Notes: generated by a model from the letters alone, not told the origin. A DNA stretch of 64,000 bases from Glandiceps talaboti (GCF_964340395.1 NC_135566.1:8886001-8950000), one strand, 5' to 3'. Shown: positions 33,733 through 54,287, counted from the first letter of the stretch. Translations and numbers: made by a program.

Positions 33733-33806
33733 TCGAGAGAGATAGTTGATGTACGATATACCGCACAACAAACGTGTTGCTAATGTTTTTGTAGTTGGTA
33801 TTCCCT

Positions 33807-40556
<6,750 letters not shown>

Positions 40557-40807
40557 CCATTCAAACACTAATGTATTCAAACACTAATGCCTTACATGTA
40601 TCAAAGATTATACACAAGCAAGTGGCGATATTCATATAACATAACGATTATACATTTTGTACAAATAACTCAACTGTCTTTAAGAAAAGCAATCGCTGAG
40701 TACCCAAGAAATAATTGTTATACAAATGTACATGTTAATTTTATGAAGCCCAATACAATAGCAAAAGAGGCACATTGTTGTTTGGCAAAATGATTATGCA
40801 TCTATAG

Positions 40808-40821
40808 ACACATACATACAT

Positions 40822-40852
<31 letters not shown>

Positions 40853-40904
40853 TACATACATACATACATACATACACACACACATACATACATACATACA
40901 TACA

Positions 40905-40933
<29 letters not shown>
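40808..40933. repeat. (CATA)n microsatellite, SULT2 3' UTR region
   Basis: CATA array with CACACA blocks, same position as in units 1 and 3. Confidence 0.93.
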
Positions 40934-40936
<3 letters not shown>

Positions 40937-40997
40937 AATTGGACAATCAATTTGAAATATTGACGCTTGTTCATTTTGTTTGAAAAAAATATTGGTA

Positions 40998-41014
40998 AAT
41001 AAAAATACTTTATT
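40998..41014. terminator. bidirectional poly(A) signal pair, unit 2
   Basis: AATAAA (40998-41003, plus) and TTTATT (41009-41014, minus), as in units 1 and 3. Confidence 0.55.
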
Positions 41015-41060
41015 TCTATAGCCCATCTTTGTCTGTTCTCAATTTAACTTTGCCCTTCTT

Positions 41061-41337
41061 AGGGACAATATGATTGGGTTTAAGACCCATCACCATCTGT
41101 GTAGTATGGCGTTGGAACTGCTATACGTTGTTTGGCTTTGAAAATCAATCACAAAATTAGCTGCAAAAATAATTCTGATCATGATCAAAATGATGGACAG
41201 TGCAGCTAACCAAGGATTCTCCGAATAATCCAGAAATGGATAGACGTATGGTTTATTGTCAAAAGGATTCTTCCATCCACTGTAGTATAATACATGTATT
41301 ACAGTCAGTATGAGGTATAAAATACCAACAATGACAA
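41061..41337 (-). pseudogene. truncated D-type rolling-stone last exon
   Basis: Matches gene D from about 54442 to 54706, including the codons for NKPYVYPFLDYSENPWLAAL. It stops at CAA (41335-41337), where sequence matching 12858 onward begins. An A-run is two bases shorter than in D (near 41164), shifting the frame, and a 6-bp insertion lies near 41293. Decayed scar of the duplication. Confidence 0.88.
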
Positions 41338-42986
41338 TCGACTTCAGAAAGATGGGGCCTTTGTTGGAGATATCTGAAATCTCACATTTAGCTCTAACCT
41401 ATACTTGGATACTTTCCCTTCAATCTTGACTTGGTGTGATAGGCAGCACCACCATGGTGGCTGCTAGCTGGTGGGGAGGGTGTGGGAATGAAATCACTAG
41501 ATTAGACAGCCAATGACAAGTCTATTGGTTAATATTGGAAGCAATAATAAGTTGCTTAAACATTTCCTGAAATATGAATTAAAACAGACGATCTGAGCTA
41601 TGGCTATGGGCTTATGTATGTGGCAAGGCTTCACCCTCGCTCAGCTCACTCTATAGATAACACGTGTACGTTTTAAGCAAATATTTTGTCCGCTGACAGT
41701 TACAATGAAAAAAGTGTTCACTTTAAAATTGGGCTACTAAATATGTCAGGCAAGCCGAAGATCGTTTTCGTCAACATTGCCGAGCCTTTCCGAACTCCAC
41801 ATCCCATGCATAGATTCTCAATGCAATGGTTAATTGCACGTTGATTGGCCTAAGGATGCCACTGGCATCGACAGTAATTTATTCCCATGGGTACTATGTA
41901 TCAAGTGCGTGTATATATGAACGTAATTTACATTCTTTATAGTGTAAAATAAAACTGAAATAGGTTTTTTGAAAATTTGATTAAACTTGTCGATCTTCTT
42001 ATTCTGATACACTAGTACCCAAGGGATCAGTTTGTGATTTATTCCTTGTCATATATAACTATGAATTATTTCAGTTGCACAAGACTCCGAAGTTTCAGCT
42101 CATCAATTTCATCGTATATAATTAAAAACTTTAGACAGGACAGAGAAATAAGACGTCTATTGCAAGAAAAAAATGGATATATGTATAAGCATGTTTATTT
42201 GATTTTTTAAATTTAATTTAATTTAATTTAATTTAATTTAATTTAATTTAATTTAATTTAATTTAATTTAACTTAATTTGATTTGATTTGATTTAATTTA
42301 ATTTAATTTGATTTAATTTGATTTCATTTGATTTAATTTAAATTGTTTCCTTGTATGTAGTATACATATTACTCTGGTTACCGTAGATTCGACATAAGGC
42401 TACAAATATTATGTTGATGTTGATATCTGACGTTCATACACCCACGGTAGCTATAGGGCCATGTCTCTCTCTGGTAGTGTTTAAGAGACGGGACATTCAA
42501 ACTATATAGTGGTTCAGACCATTGCAATTTAGCATTTTATTTCAGGAGATGATCTTATAGTGTACACCTGTATTTTGGGATTTTCAGCGTTTTAACTTTA
42601 GATAGTGTGTGTGTTTGTGGGGGGGGGGGGTAGGTAGGAAATCGTCTCTGTTTACACTAAGTTATTACAGGGTTTATACGGACATAACTTAAGCGCAACT
42701 CTGTAATACCATTATCACATACATCGAAATTAAATTGCATTAAAGGTGTCGGTCTTCTCTAGTCGAAACTAAGTCTGTCAATGGCGTACATATATACACA
42801 GCTATGAGTCTCGATAGCGCATTTGGCGCTCTGCAACCTGTAGTCACTTTTGTAAAGTTAGCAGAATTGCCTAAGGATCTAGCAGCTAGACTAAATGATG
42901 AAGTTGAAAACAAACGTTAAACTTTTTACACAATTTTAACGACATCCTGTTCTTCGTGTCGTTGGATGACGTCGTCACATTTGTAT
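41338..42986. other. intergenic DNA at the left of unit 3
   Basis: Copy of 12861-14453 with few differences. It includes a (TTTAA)n tract at 42208-42345 and a G-tract at 42619-42630. No gene is seen. Confidence 0.6.
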
Positions 42987-44063
42987 TTATTTTACTTCCT
43001 CTATCCCAGTAGAGGCAGGGTTTGCAATACCATCCATAGCTATATTCAGCGACAACTCTCTTCCTCTGTTCCTCCTACTGATCTTAATCTTTAGCTTATA
43101 TATACCCCAGTATAATAACTGGAAAACCATTCCAATAACGATGGATACCGTAATAGTTGCCACGGCAATCCATGGTTTTTCGCCATAATCCAGAATAGGG
43201 TAAACGTAGTTACCCCCGTCGTAGAAATTTGTACCCCCTGTTGCCCAAAATATTACACTAATGATGACGTAAAAAACTCCAAATATTCCCGCGTATACTA
43301 CGTGTAAGTATCTTATTGGTGTAGCAGCAAGTGCAAACTCCAAGGCTATGGCGATAGAGTTCATCGCGTGGATCTGGAAATCGAGGTAGCTGACTCCAGT
43401 CCCTGGAGCGTGGAGGGCGCCCCAGTATAATATCGTAACGACTGGTGCGAGTAGAGAAGACATGGTGAAAAACACCCATGATAACTTGAATTGCCAGGGT
43501 GTCTTTGACGAGCTCCTGCTATCTACAGTAGACAGTCCATTCGTGTCATGATCAACTACAGTAAAGAAAACGAGTAAAGGAATTGAATATCAAGTTAGTG
43601 TTACTAAGTATTAGATAAATAGAGTTGACTGTGACTTTGATCATGCATTGTGCAAAGTCATCGATTATGTATTATATACAAGTGATGGTATAACACCGTC
43701 TTGGCTCTAGGTAGGAGTTATATTAGGAGACTTTTCCTTGTGCATGTAATCTGTGTGACTGTAAAAGAATTTGAAAGATATATATTAGGAAAGGAAAAAC
43801 TCGACAGTATACATTCTACAAGAAGAAACCTACGGTTTAACCTTCCATTATGTGAGTTCTGACTAACATGATGATGAATTGTAGAAATCGCAGCAAGAAG
43901 GAGATACACATTTAGAATAATGTATCCCCAGTTTGTCATGTAGACGAAGAATTCGGCACCAAAGTCAAGAATCTGAATCACCATAATATAGATAAGTCAG
44001 CCGAAGTAGTACAGCGCCATCACATTTCGATAAATGATGAATATGATTGTAATGTAATGACCA
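42987..44063 (-). pseudogene. rolling-stone-like A3, broken upstream exon
   Basis: The last exon (42987-43555) is open and differs from A1 by very little (YLHVVYAG for YLHIVYAG). The upstream exon (43834-44063) has a one-base insertion near 44048-44050 and a TGG-to-TGA change at 43999-43997, just after the YYFG codons. Reading can restart only at MVIQI (43984), after the first TM. The donor is weakened too (GTAGGT for GTAAGT). Likely a recent pseudogene. Confidence 0.82.
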
Positions 44064-45230
44064 CTGAAAAGATAATAAAAACGAAAGAATAACACGAGTG
44101 TCTTGTAAAGTTAATTCATAGGAACGGAACGATAAATAACAGCCCTTACCGCGTTTTTCAAGACCAATCTTATTGAGCGTGAATTCAGAGAGGACTGTAG
44201 ACTCGAGAGTGCATATTGAATCGATGTTAGCCTAATGTATTGTGTGTGAGTTTTCAATGCGTTTTCGTAATGATCGAGAAAGCTGATCATAAACATTATT
44301 TGTTTATCAGCAAAGTAACGTCCTTTTCGGCGACAGTTTTCTGAGGAATATGAGGAAAATAGATTTATCGGAATAGTCATTTGTATTATACTTTATGATG
44401 TGCTACCATCTTAACATCACTACATGAAAGACATGCCTGCTGATAGCATAGGTCGCTAACACAAGACTCTTGTGTCCCGAGATATGTTTCAGAAAGTGAT
44501 AAAATTACGATAATAGTGACGTATTTGGCCGACAATATGCGAAGGGGGTAAAATAGCATGAGTTTCTGGGATTGCACAAGTCCATATAGTCTTGCTGCTA
44601 GACGTTCGGGCTTTCTTTCGATGCTATAACTATAAGCGAACGAAGTTCGCATGTGAGGGCTTGCCCGAACATCCTCGATAGCGTTGTTCGGCTGTGTGTC
44701 GTATTTTATCGGAAGAACATCCGAGGGCTAGCTGATAGACTAAAGTCCATACATCACAGACAAGCACGTACATATCCGAGTACATATAAACGGTGTGTGG
44801 ACCTACTATATTTTACCCCCTTCAACCATATACATGAATATTGTCGATATTTTATCATAGCCTGAAACTCTCTGGACATAAGTGTTTGTGGTCGCTGAAA
44901 GTAATTTGAAGTTTAATATCCAAAGCCCACCATATTAATATCCATGATAACATGCACACAGTATTCGATGACGAGTTCTCTCGCCATTCAACGATTCCCT
45001 ATAGTTATTTGTCTCATATTCACGTTAAACCACACATTCCCCTGCAACCATGGGCATTGTTTCAGAATCGTCAGTATATATCTGCATATGCCATTTCTAT
45101 CATGTTTGTACTACTCCTTCCATAGAGTAAGGAAGGAAATGTCGTTGACAAGTTCCTTTAAAACAAAGAAATGTTCTATCTAATCGGTTTTGTTTAATAA
45201 GAATCTCAGACCATTAACGCCATGTATTTG
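44064..45230. other. spacer upstream of A3
   Basis: Copy of 15735-16760. It includes the foldback element (about 44463-44880) with a MITE nested inside it. No gene is seen. Confidence 0.55.
44587..44742. mobile_element. TAGTCT-type MITE with perfect 9-bp target duplication
   Basis: A 156-bp element starting TAGTCTTGCTGCTAGAC and ending CTAGCTGATAGACTA. It is flanked by AAGTCCATA on both sides (44578-44586 and 44743-44751). Unit 1 has one AAGTCCATA at the same place (about 16368). It is nested in the foldback element shared by units 1 and 3. Confidence 0.9.
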
Positions 45231-47247
45231 GAGTAACAGTAGTAGTATTCCGCGAGTAACAGTAGTCTTGAAAGTCTCCTTCATTTGAAGATAGCATGTC
45301 GCAATAATGTCAGAGAGTGAAACTCCAAAAAAAGACGTAAAAAGTCATTCAACGTGAGGTCGCCTGTTGCATGCAGTGACTCCGAAGATGCACTCAACCT
45401 CATTTACATCTTGTTCCTTATATTAAAACATTTACTGATAAAACGGCAGGCCTCTTTTTGGAATATTTGGTGGCCCTGAAAAACTATTAAACTATGTACG
45501 CAATTTAAGATCCACTCTTTAAAGATCCACTTTCAATAATTGTGTTCGGCGTTGTCTTTGGTTAAAATGTTGTTTGATATAATTATCTCACTGCACTGAC
45601 ACTAGCGTTATTACGCAATTCATTTTGAAGCGAAAACTTGCTATGGAAAGAATGGCCCTTAATTTGTAAACAGAGCTGTACCTTCGACATTAAAATCCAA
45701 ACTTCAATTATTTCCATTATAATGATAATGACAAGGAGAATTCATTGAGTTCACCTTGGGTTCCAACATAAAGGAGGGCCATAAGTGTTGGGAGTAGGGT
45801 AAAGAAAATGATTACTGTATTTTGTTGTGTTACTTATTTGAGAAAGCACCATCCATTTTTTATTTAAAAGTTTTTTTTACTTTGAATGTGACATCTTTTC
45901 GGCAACTACTTTGAAAGATACGACATTAGGCCAGAACAAAATGAAAAAGCTGTTCAACCTACCCATATATTCTTTTGGTGATGGGCAATATATCCTCATG
46001 CGGGCTTCGCATTTGTTTCAAAATTAAGGATATTTCTTTATATTTTCTGAATAGTACATGTAACAATATACATTTGAGTCTATTCCAAATTATATAATGT
46101 TTTATACAGTGGTTTACTTGGCTGTGCTGATGCATACAAGCATGAATTCAGAGTAAATTAAGCTGTTGCATATCCAATGTGCACTAAAAAGAATAATTGA
46201 GTAAAGGTTTACGACCATGGGAGTGGGTTGAACAGCCTGTGTCATAGGGCCATCAAAGTCTGAAAGTCTTGAAATATTTTGCTCTTTATTCGGGATTTTT
46301 TGGAACCAAATTAAACTTCAGGAGATGTCATTTACCAAGTGCACATCCGCAAAATATCTTTCAGCTTTGCCACAACAAAATACACTTCCAGATAATATGT
46401 AATGTATAGCATAATTGTTTGAATTCTGGTATTTTATTACCATATTCACGTATTGAAAGACTTTAAATTATGTCTATGGTTTGATATTTTATGCCTCTAA
46501 ATGGCCTCCTACACTGTCTTATTTTCAGTTTTTGTACCTTTGGAGTTGTCTCTCAAATCAGTTGCAATCAAGGTATATTTGTCTTTCTCCCAAAACAAGA
46601 TGGATGGTGTCTGGCTAAGTACCTCCCTGTATAGGTTAGAGCTAATTAGAGACATCTCCGTGTGCGTGTGAAATCCACATCCTGTGGAAAGTAATCTCAT
46701 TCAGAGTATTATTGTTGTTGGCTATCACTGGTATTTTAATGCATCATATTATACCACATAATTTTATATCTCCACTTTAGTGTAGGTGACAGAAGGGGTG
46801 GCTAAAATAATGCTTGAGTTTCATTTGGTGGGGCTTAACATTTTTTGAGAAGAGAGGGTGAGAGGAGCTACAACATTTATTTAACCGTGAATTGTGTACC
46901 TTTCCTAGCTGTAGCTATGCAGACAAATTGCAAGAGATAGTATCAAGATGACTAAAATATTTTGCTATCATTATATATGGTTTGTTTTATCCTTGTCAAG
47001 CATTGTGAAAAAATGAAATTCTACCTACCTACCTACCCAAATGTGATGGGTAAGGTTACCCTTTGACCAGCTTTTTAAATTTTTTTCTAGCCTTACATAT
47101 GATATTTAATTGCGTATGCTAAAATAGATATTATGTAAATTGTATGCATATTTATGTAAATTAGTCAGTTTTCTAAATTTTAAATGCATGATTGCATCAA
47201 GACAAAGTTCTGCCCCCCCCTGACAAATTGGTCAGGCTACGGCCCTG
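45231..47247. mobile_element. 2.0-kb insertion found only in unit 3
   Basis: Units 1 and 2 read ATTTGGATAGTATTG across this site; unit 3 has 2 kb between ATTTGGA and TGGATAGTATTG, with TGGA at both edges. The insert starts GTAACAGTAGTAGTATTCCG and ends AGGCTACGGCCC. It has no terminal inverted repeat and no recognised coding sequence. Class unknown. Confidence 0.55.
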
Positions 47248-47356
47248 GATAGTATTGTCTTCATCAACCAATCAGCTTGTGTTTTGTTATCTGAGGTAAA
47301 GTGATGGTTCAATATCAATTATAGCTGTTAAAGCCAGGCGCAACGTGAACTGGGTG

Positions 47357-47363
47357 TATAAAT
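47357..47363 (+). promoter_or_regulatory. candidate TATA box of SULT3
   Basis: TATAAAT 75-81 bp before the ATG, the consensus version of the motif that is degraded in units 1 and 2. Confidence 0.45.
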
Positions 47364-47437
47364 TCGAGAGAGATAGTTGATGTGCGATATACCGCACAAC
47401 AAACGTGTTGCTAATGTTTTTGTAGTTGGTATTCCAT

Positions 47438-48846
47438 ATGGAAAACAATACAGATCGTCTAATCTTAGAGCCATTTCCAAAGGAAAGGGTCAAGAAGTTC
47501 CAAGTACGACAGGATGATATATTTTTAATCACATATCCAAAGTCAGGTGAGTTTCTGCCATGACGTATTATTGGTGAATATAATGTTGACGAATAATTTG
47601 TGAATATGGTACCCGGGGCACATGCACTTGTTTCCCGAGATATGTTTCTGAATCCAATGGACTATCAATAATATGAAAGGGTAAAATAACACGGGTTTCT
47701 AGCATCGCGTAAGTCCACACACTGTATAAAATTATAAACGATGCTTGCAACATAACACGGTCACAGAACGACAACATGATCTTTGAACCGGTCGTTTAAC
47801 GATAAACTGCACCGTCGTAGTTGAAATAACTCAGTGAACTTGAAATCTGCTCTGTCCAATTTGCATAGCCTATGGGCTTGCTAGCGCAACTGATAGTAAA
47901 CCGAACTGTGTGATACAGCGCCAAAATATGCTCTTATCGGACCGGTCAGTTTCTCCAGCCTGGGGGTGGGGTGGATTCTTAAATCGGGCCGACAAAATGT
48001 CACTGACCGAATCTGATGAGGTGTGATGATTTGTAGTGTCAATAACATGTAGTGACCAAAATAGAAAGTGTATTAATCCCTTCTGACAAGTTTATACTGA
48101 CGAGTAGAACAATTTAGATTAACTTCTTTTATAAACTATCTATAAAGATTGCAATTACGAAACCTTCAAGTTCACGTTTGCCTCAAACTGTAATATGAAG
48201 CATTGATTGTGAAACAGCCAAACATTTACATGACATGTTCTGTAACTAGTGTGGAGAGTTTGTAACCTCCCGTTTTGGATCGGAGTGGTGCCGGACTGTT
48301 TAATAATTAAACTAATTCAGATAAATCACGTCCTTGTTACAATTCAAACACCGATTGTTCAGTCATATATGGACTGAAGGCAAAGCCGCAAAGGTGAAGG
48401 ATTGGGTTATGTAGTATAATATGCATAAAAGGTAGATACAAAAAATGTGTATATTTCGCGGTGTGTGGACTTAAAGTACGCGATCCTAGAAACCCGTGTT
48501 ATTGTACCCCTTTCATATATTATTTCATATACTATTATAAACTATCTCAGTATTATCTATTTTTTTATTGTATTCAGAAATATATCTCGGGAAACAAGTG
48601 CCTGTGACCTGGGCCGGGTTTGGGTATTCACGGTTGAAATGTGAGCTGTCGCCTTCTATCACATGTACTATCAACTCACTGCCTACTCAGCCACAAGATT
48701 GATTTGAAACTCATATGACGGCACTTAGCAATAAATTAAATTATAGGTATTCAACTGAAGAAATTAGCCAGTCTGGCCCAGAGTTTCAATACTGATCACT
48801 TCAAATGCAGCAAGGACGCACACGCACACACACACACACATACACA

Positions 48847-48879
<33 letters not shown>

Positions 48880-49623
48880 ACACACATACACACACGCGCG
48901 CACAAACGCACGCACACATACATACATACATACATACATACATACACACATACACACACTATGGCGTAACATATGAGAGTACACGCTACGCTAGCTCTCT
49001 GAATTTCAATTTTTAACTTCGATAACTGTAAAGAATTACGCTATCCAGAAAGGAAACAAAGAAATGCAAATTCATTGAAAGGTAAACAAGCCGACAAATA
49101 TTATGCTGTAGCAAGTAAGAGTTCGTGTACACTGGTATTATTACTTCTTAGGAAGAATGAAGAAGTAGAAGTGTAGATAGATTTTCAAGTTCTTTACGAG
49201 TATTTTGCTGATCTCAATCAAGGAAAGAGCAGAGAAATTCCTCGGGTCAGTTGAAGACTGTACAATTAGTAGCGAAGATACGCATAACGGCCAATCAAAT
49301 GGGAAGATCAAAAAATACGACAGATTGGAGATAAAATATGTTAGCTCATCACTCTCTAATCTCAAACTGATATTATACATTCATAATGGATCACATGTCA
49401 GAGATGAAGTCCAGCAAACTTAAGGTATACGTAATACTTCAACCACCGAGTCATTTGCACCCATTCTATATGAGGATTAAAACTGAACGATTTCTAATCT
49501 TAAATCATCTATCAAGTTTATTGTCGCCGAAAATTACATGCGTGTACGGAGTTAACACACAATCTCGGCAACAGTATCATCTTACAGTCTACAGGCATGC
49601 CTTTTCAAAAAGACAACTTGTCG

Positions 49624-49720
<97 letters not shown>

Positions 49721-51995
49721 AAAACGGTATACCCCTGATTCTAGTAGTATTCTCGGGATGGCGTGGGTTTTTTTGTTTTGTAGGCACCCATTGGTTGACC
49801 CAAGTCATTACGCTGGTTCTACAAAATAGCAATACCAATGATATCATTCCTATGACTAAAAGAGGACCACTTCTTGAAATGACGCTAGTCGATGAGGAAG
49901 ACCATTCTTTCTATTTTCATGTGAAAAAATGTCGATACGGTGAACACTTCACGCCCGACGACATGGACTCGCCTCGCTTTTTCACCACTCATTATAAATA
50001 TGACAACCTACCCACGCAGTTCTACGAGAAACAACCAAAAGTAAGATTTATTTTCGTGTCTTGTCTTGATTATTAAAGTGGAACGGAATTGCAATCCAGG
50101 AAATGAAGATATTTTCATAAACTTTGGGTTCTGGAGAGTCATGTCATGATCTCACCTGATATAAACTTTACGCGATTGCTAGACTGGCACCATTTCCTTG
50201 GGGATTTGTTTGTCTCAATATATCTAAATGATTTAAATTTGTTATTCATTTCAAATTTTGGGAAGGAAAATGGGAAAATAAAAACTTGGTATTTTCCCTG
50301 TTACTAGTATCCTTCCAAGGGACTGGTGTCACTCACCAGCGCTTCTATGTTTAACTTGTCCACCTGAAATGTGGTTACTAAAGTTAGAACAAAGAGAGAA
50401 TGATAGACAGCACAGATTACTCTAGCAAATCATCAGACGAGGGTATTATGACCAATTTGCATATATAGTAACCCCAGTCTTATTACCCTTTGACAAGAAC
50501 ATTTTTTGTCGAATTCTGAAAACATCACGCTACCTTTTATCTCCCAGCTGATTATCGGAAATATGATTGTGTATGACAAATAAATAAGACTTTAACATAT
50601 ATATATATATATATACATACATACATATATACATACACACATATCTATATATATGCGTTTGTTTGTTTGTTTGTGTGTGTCTGTGTGTCTGTGTGTCTGT
50701 GTCTGTGTCTGTGTGTCTGTGTCTGTGTCTGCGTCTGTGTCTGTGTGTAATATCATAATTATATTATAACTGTCTGACGTTTTAATGTTAATCTATTTCT
50801 TAGACTATATATCTGGCTCGCAATCCGAAGGACTTATCGGTTTCATATTATACTATGCTGTCGAAATTTGGTGTTATTTCCCGAGAACAATCGGATGGAT
50901 TGGGAATGTTCCTGAAAATGTTTGTGACTGGCAAAATATACGGTTTGTTTAATTTCATTTTTAAACTAGGCTTGAACTGAAGAAGCAACAAAAAACAAAT
51001 CCAAATTGTCTTAAATAGGAAATCCAGCAATACATAAGACTGCCATTGAAGCAAATTGTCACTCTATCAATTGAAGTGCAGATGTAAAATACGTTTTTAA
51101 TAGATTCGCCCCAAGCAAATTATTCTTATGTACCCCCCACTGCACTGGTGGTGAAGGATATCTGTCCTCCCTCCCTCTCACTGGGTTTCAACTGATAGTC
51201 CAGTGCCCCTCCCACCAGTAAAACGTTTGTGCTTTCCAGTGTACCAACAATTCATTTTGATGTATACTGTTTGCGTTACCCTACAGACATCATAAAACTT
51301 GCCTATTAGTTACCACGCCTGTCAAGCAGTACACCTGGAATTCATCTCTCTGTTGTGTTACTAGCTATTTCAAGCTCTTGATCGGCAGGGAGCCTTACAA
51401 TGCCGGCATTTCGGCTTTATACTTATATTACAACATCACTCCCTGCTCCTCCATATCCTCCTTGTTTGCTCTCCTCCAGCTAACAATCGAAAAAAAAGGC
51501 AGTCCAATTTAAAAATTGCATAAGAACAGCTTTGTGCTAGAACAGCTTCGTTGACTGCACCTGGAAGTGACCAATCAATTGATTACTGACAATTTCGCGT
51601 ATACAGACAAAGATACACACTTGTGCGTCACCTATAGATGTCTGACCAATAGAGGGAGTTGAATTCACTTGTTGTTGAAGTATGTCGTTACATAGACTTT
51701 AATTAACTGTAAGTTCAAGACGCATCTTTCTCTGTTTTTTTTTGACAGAAGAAGACCATGGTCTGTGGGGAAATCATGTTCTTGACTGGTGGAAGAGACG
51801 GCATCAACAAAACGTGTTGTTTTTGAAATATGAAGACGTGAAAAAGGTGGGAGTGCTGTAAGCAACAAAGCTGCACCTTCTACGATCACCTTCTACGATA
51901 TGTTGGCATGGCAACTGAATTTTGTTTGATGTTGGTAGCCCAACTGAACTTCTTAGGTTCAGTAGTGGAGTATGCATGGAAAAGTGTCTGTCTGG

Positions 51996-52058
<63 letters not shown>

Positions 52059-53769
52059 CAACTTAAAGTCAAATATAGCTGGACAGATTGCCATGATATT
52101 TGGTGGGTGTATTACCTTGGGAGTCTAGTTGGGAAATTGTACAAATGAAAATGATCTTACAGCCAGTCCTGATATGGGTCAAAAAAATTTGAATTTTGGT
52201 CAAAAACTTAAACTCAAAAGCTACAGGGCAGATTGGTCAGAATTTGGTGGGAACGTGTTTAGATAAAGAATTGTTATTGACATAATAATCCCAGCAGTGA
52301 CAAGCAAATTAGGTTTAAAAATGTATGGTTTAATTTTTTGGCCAAAATCATTAATTCAAAAACTACTGAGTAGATTGGGCTGAAATATTCTCAGGGGTGT
52401 TTAGATTAAGAATTGTTCATGACATGGTGGTCCCATCAATGATGTGCAAAATAGGTTTAAAAATGTGTCTTTTTGGTCAAAAACGTTTAATTCCAAAACT
52501 ACGTATACCTAGCAGATTGGGTTTAAATTTGGTGGGAACGTTCTTAGGGGTGTCTATATTAAGAGTGGTTCATGACATGATGATCCCATAATTGGAATCA
52601 AGCAAATCAGTTCGAAAATGTGTATTTTGGCCACAAATCGATCGTTCCAAAACTACTGCGCAGAGGCTGAAATTTAACCGGGATGCATCTGCGGATGTGT
52701 CGATAAATGTGTATCTACGACATTTTAGGTTATCCTATACTACTAAGTTGTTTTCGTCGACTTCAGTGTCTTCTTACAAATAATTACAGTCGGTACCTTG
52801 ATTGCACGGCTTAATGAAAATAATTTCCCTCTCAATGCAATTCATGAACATTATTCACTAAAAATCGAAACAAACAAGTCTTTAATGAAAAATTGGAAAT
52901 TATTTGTTTTATTCAAAAAGAGTGTAAATGTCATCGGTTTATTTTGTAGGATTTGAGGGCCACTGTTGAAACCGTTGCTGACTTTCTCGGCAAGAAATTT
53001 TCTTCTGAAGTTCTTGATAAAATTGCTGAATTCTCTACCTTTGATAAAATGAAGAATGATCCAATGGCACGTGATGATGCTACCAGCAAAGATGGATTCG
53101 GATGCAAAGAACCAATTTATGTCAGGAAAGGTCAGTAACACTTGGTAACGTCTTGATATTACTACAGAACTCTTCACAGCTATAGGGAAGCTAATTCGAT
53201 AGACACAAACTAAAATACTGTTGTAACATTTGATATGATACCTAACAAAAAAAATTGTTTGGTTCCGGTTACCCGACCCCACCAAGTTTTTTCACGCCGA
53301 CCTATTTTTTTTTCTGAGTCCCTGTTAAAACTCTGCTTGTTCCCTAAAAATCAACGAATATTACCGTTGTATTGTCTGATTAGGGCGGCTCTTGTATTCT
53401 ATTTCTCACGGTACGACCGACCTAACATTTAATATCTTCAATTCCAGTGAAATAATAAAAAAAAACTTGATTGGCTCTAACCCCCAGCATATTATATGCA
53501 TATAACATGCGCTTACATTCATACATGCATGCGCATACATACATACATACATACATACATACATACATACATACATACATACATAAAATGCTACGAAACA
53601 TAGAAATAATAAATTATGAGTATTTTATGAGTATAACCAATGATTCGTATCTACAATTTTACTGTTTACAGGGGTAGTCGGTGGCTGGAAAGATCATTTC
53701 ACCGTTGCACAGAGCGAATATTTAGACCAATATTACAAAACAACGGGATTGGAATTTGAGTTTGAGTAG
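47438..53769 (+). CDS. cytosolic sulfotransferase, copy 3 (six coding exons)
   Basis: Exons 47438-47546, 49784-50040, 50804-50942, 51749-51846, 52950-53130, 53672-53769, with the same lengths and phases as the other copies and 293 aa. All core motifs are kept ([50 protein letters not shown]). It shares HVKKCRYGEHFTPDDMDS with copy 1 but FLKMFVTGKIY and LDWWKRR with copy 2, a mosaic that suggests gene conversion among copies. It has its own changes near the C-terminal PAPS site (GCKEPIYVRKG for GSKESMFVRKG). It appears functional. Confidence 0.92.
47593..48625. repeat. long inverted repeat in SULT3 intron 1
   Basis: Arms about 47610-47715 and 48477-48625, inverted as in the other units, with the shortest interior (about 0.75 kb). 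Confidence 0.62.
48819..48957. repeat. compound (AC)n/(CG)n/(CATA)n microsatellite
   Basis: CACACA with a CGCGCGCGCG core at 48864-48876, then CATA units. The alternating purine-pyrimidine run is a Z-DNA candidate. Confidence 0.85.
49625..49717. repeat. (TA)n microsatellite, SULT3 intron 1
   Basis: About 46 TA units, 66 bp before exon 2. Confidence 0.95.
50598..50748. repeat. compound (TA)n, (TTTG)n, (TGTGTC)n microsatellite, SULT3 intron 2
   Basis: A mixture ending in TGTGTC hexamers, 55 bp before exon 3. Unit 1 has (TA)n(TG)n here and unit 2 a very short TGTGTC remnant. Confidence 0.85.
51998..52056. repeat. (TG)n microsatellite, SULT3 intron 4
   Basis: TG array at the site of (TATG)n in copy 1. 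Confidence 0.93.
52065..52705. repeat. degenerate tandem repeat, SULT3 intron 4
   Basis: Counterpart of 23990-24610 and 37660-38300. Confidence 0.72.
53531..53586. repeat. (CATA)n microsatellite, SULT3 intron 5
   Basis: Short CATA array. The (TA)n and SINE-tail sequence present in units 1 and 2 are missing here. Confidence 0.93.
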
Positions 53770-54001
53770 ACATTCAAACACCAATTTCCTGTGCATTGCC
53801 TTACGTGTATCAAAGATGATACGCAAGGAAGTGGCGATATTCATGTAACATAACAATTATACATTTTGTATAAATAACTCAACTGTCTTTAAGAAAAACA
53901 ATCACTGAGAACCCAAGACATAATTGTTATACAAATGTGTATGTTAATTTTATAAAACGCGATACAATAGCAAAAAAGGGCACATTATTGTTTAGCAAAA
54001 T

Positions 54002-54218
54002 GACTATGCATCTATGGACACATACATCCATATATACCTACCTACCTACCTACACATATACACACATACATACATACATCCATCCATCCATACATCCATC
54101 CATCCATCCATCCATCCACACATACATACATACCTACATGAATATGTTTGTATTATATGAATATGTATGCATCTCTACATACATGAATAGATGCTTACAT
54201 ACATACATACATACATAC

Positions 54219-54249
<31 letters not shown>

Positions 54250-54287
54250 CACACATACATACATACATACATACATACATACATACA

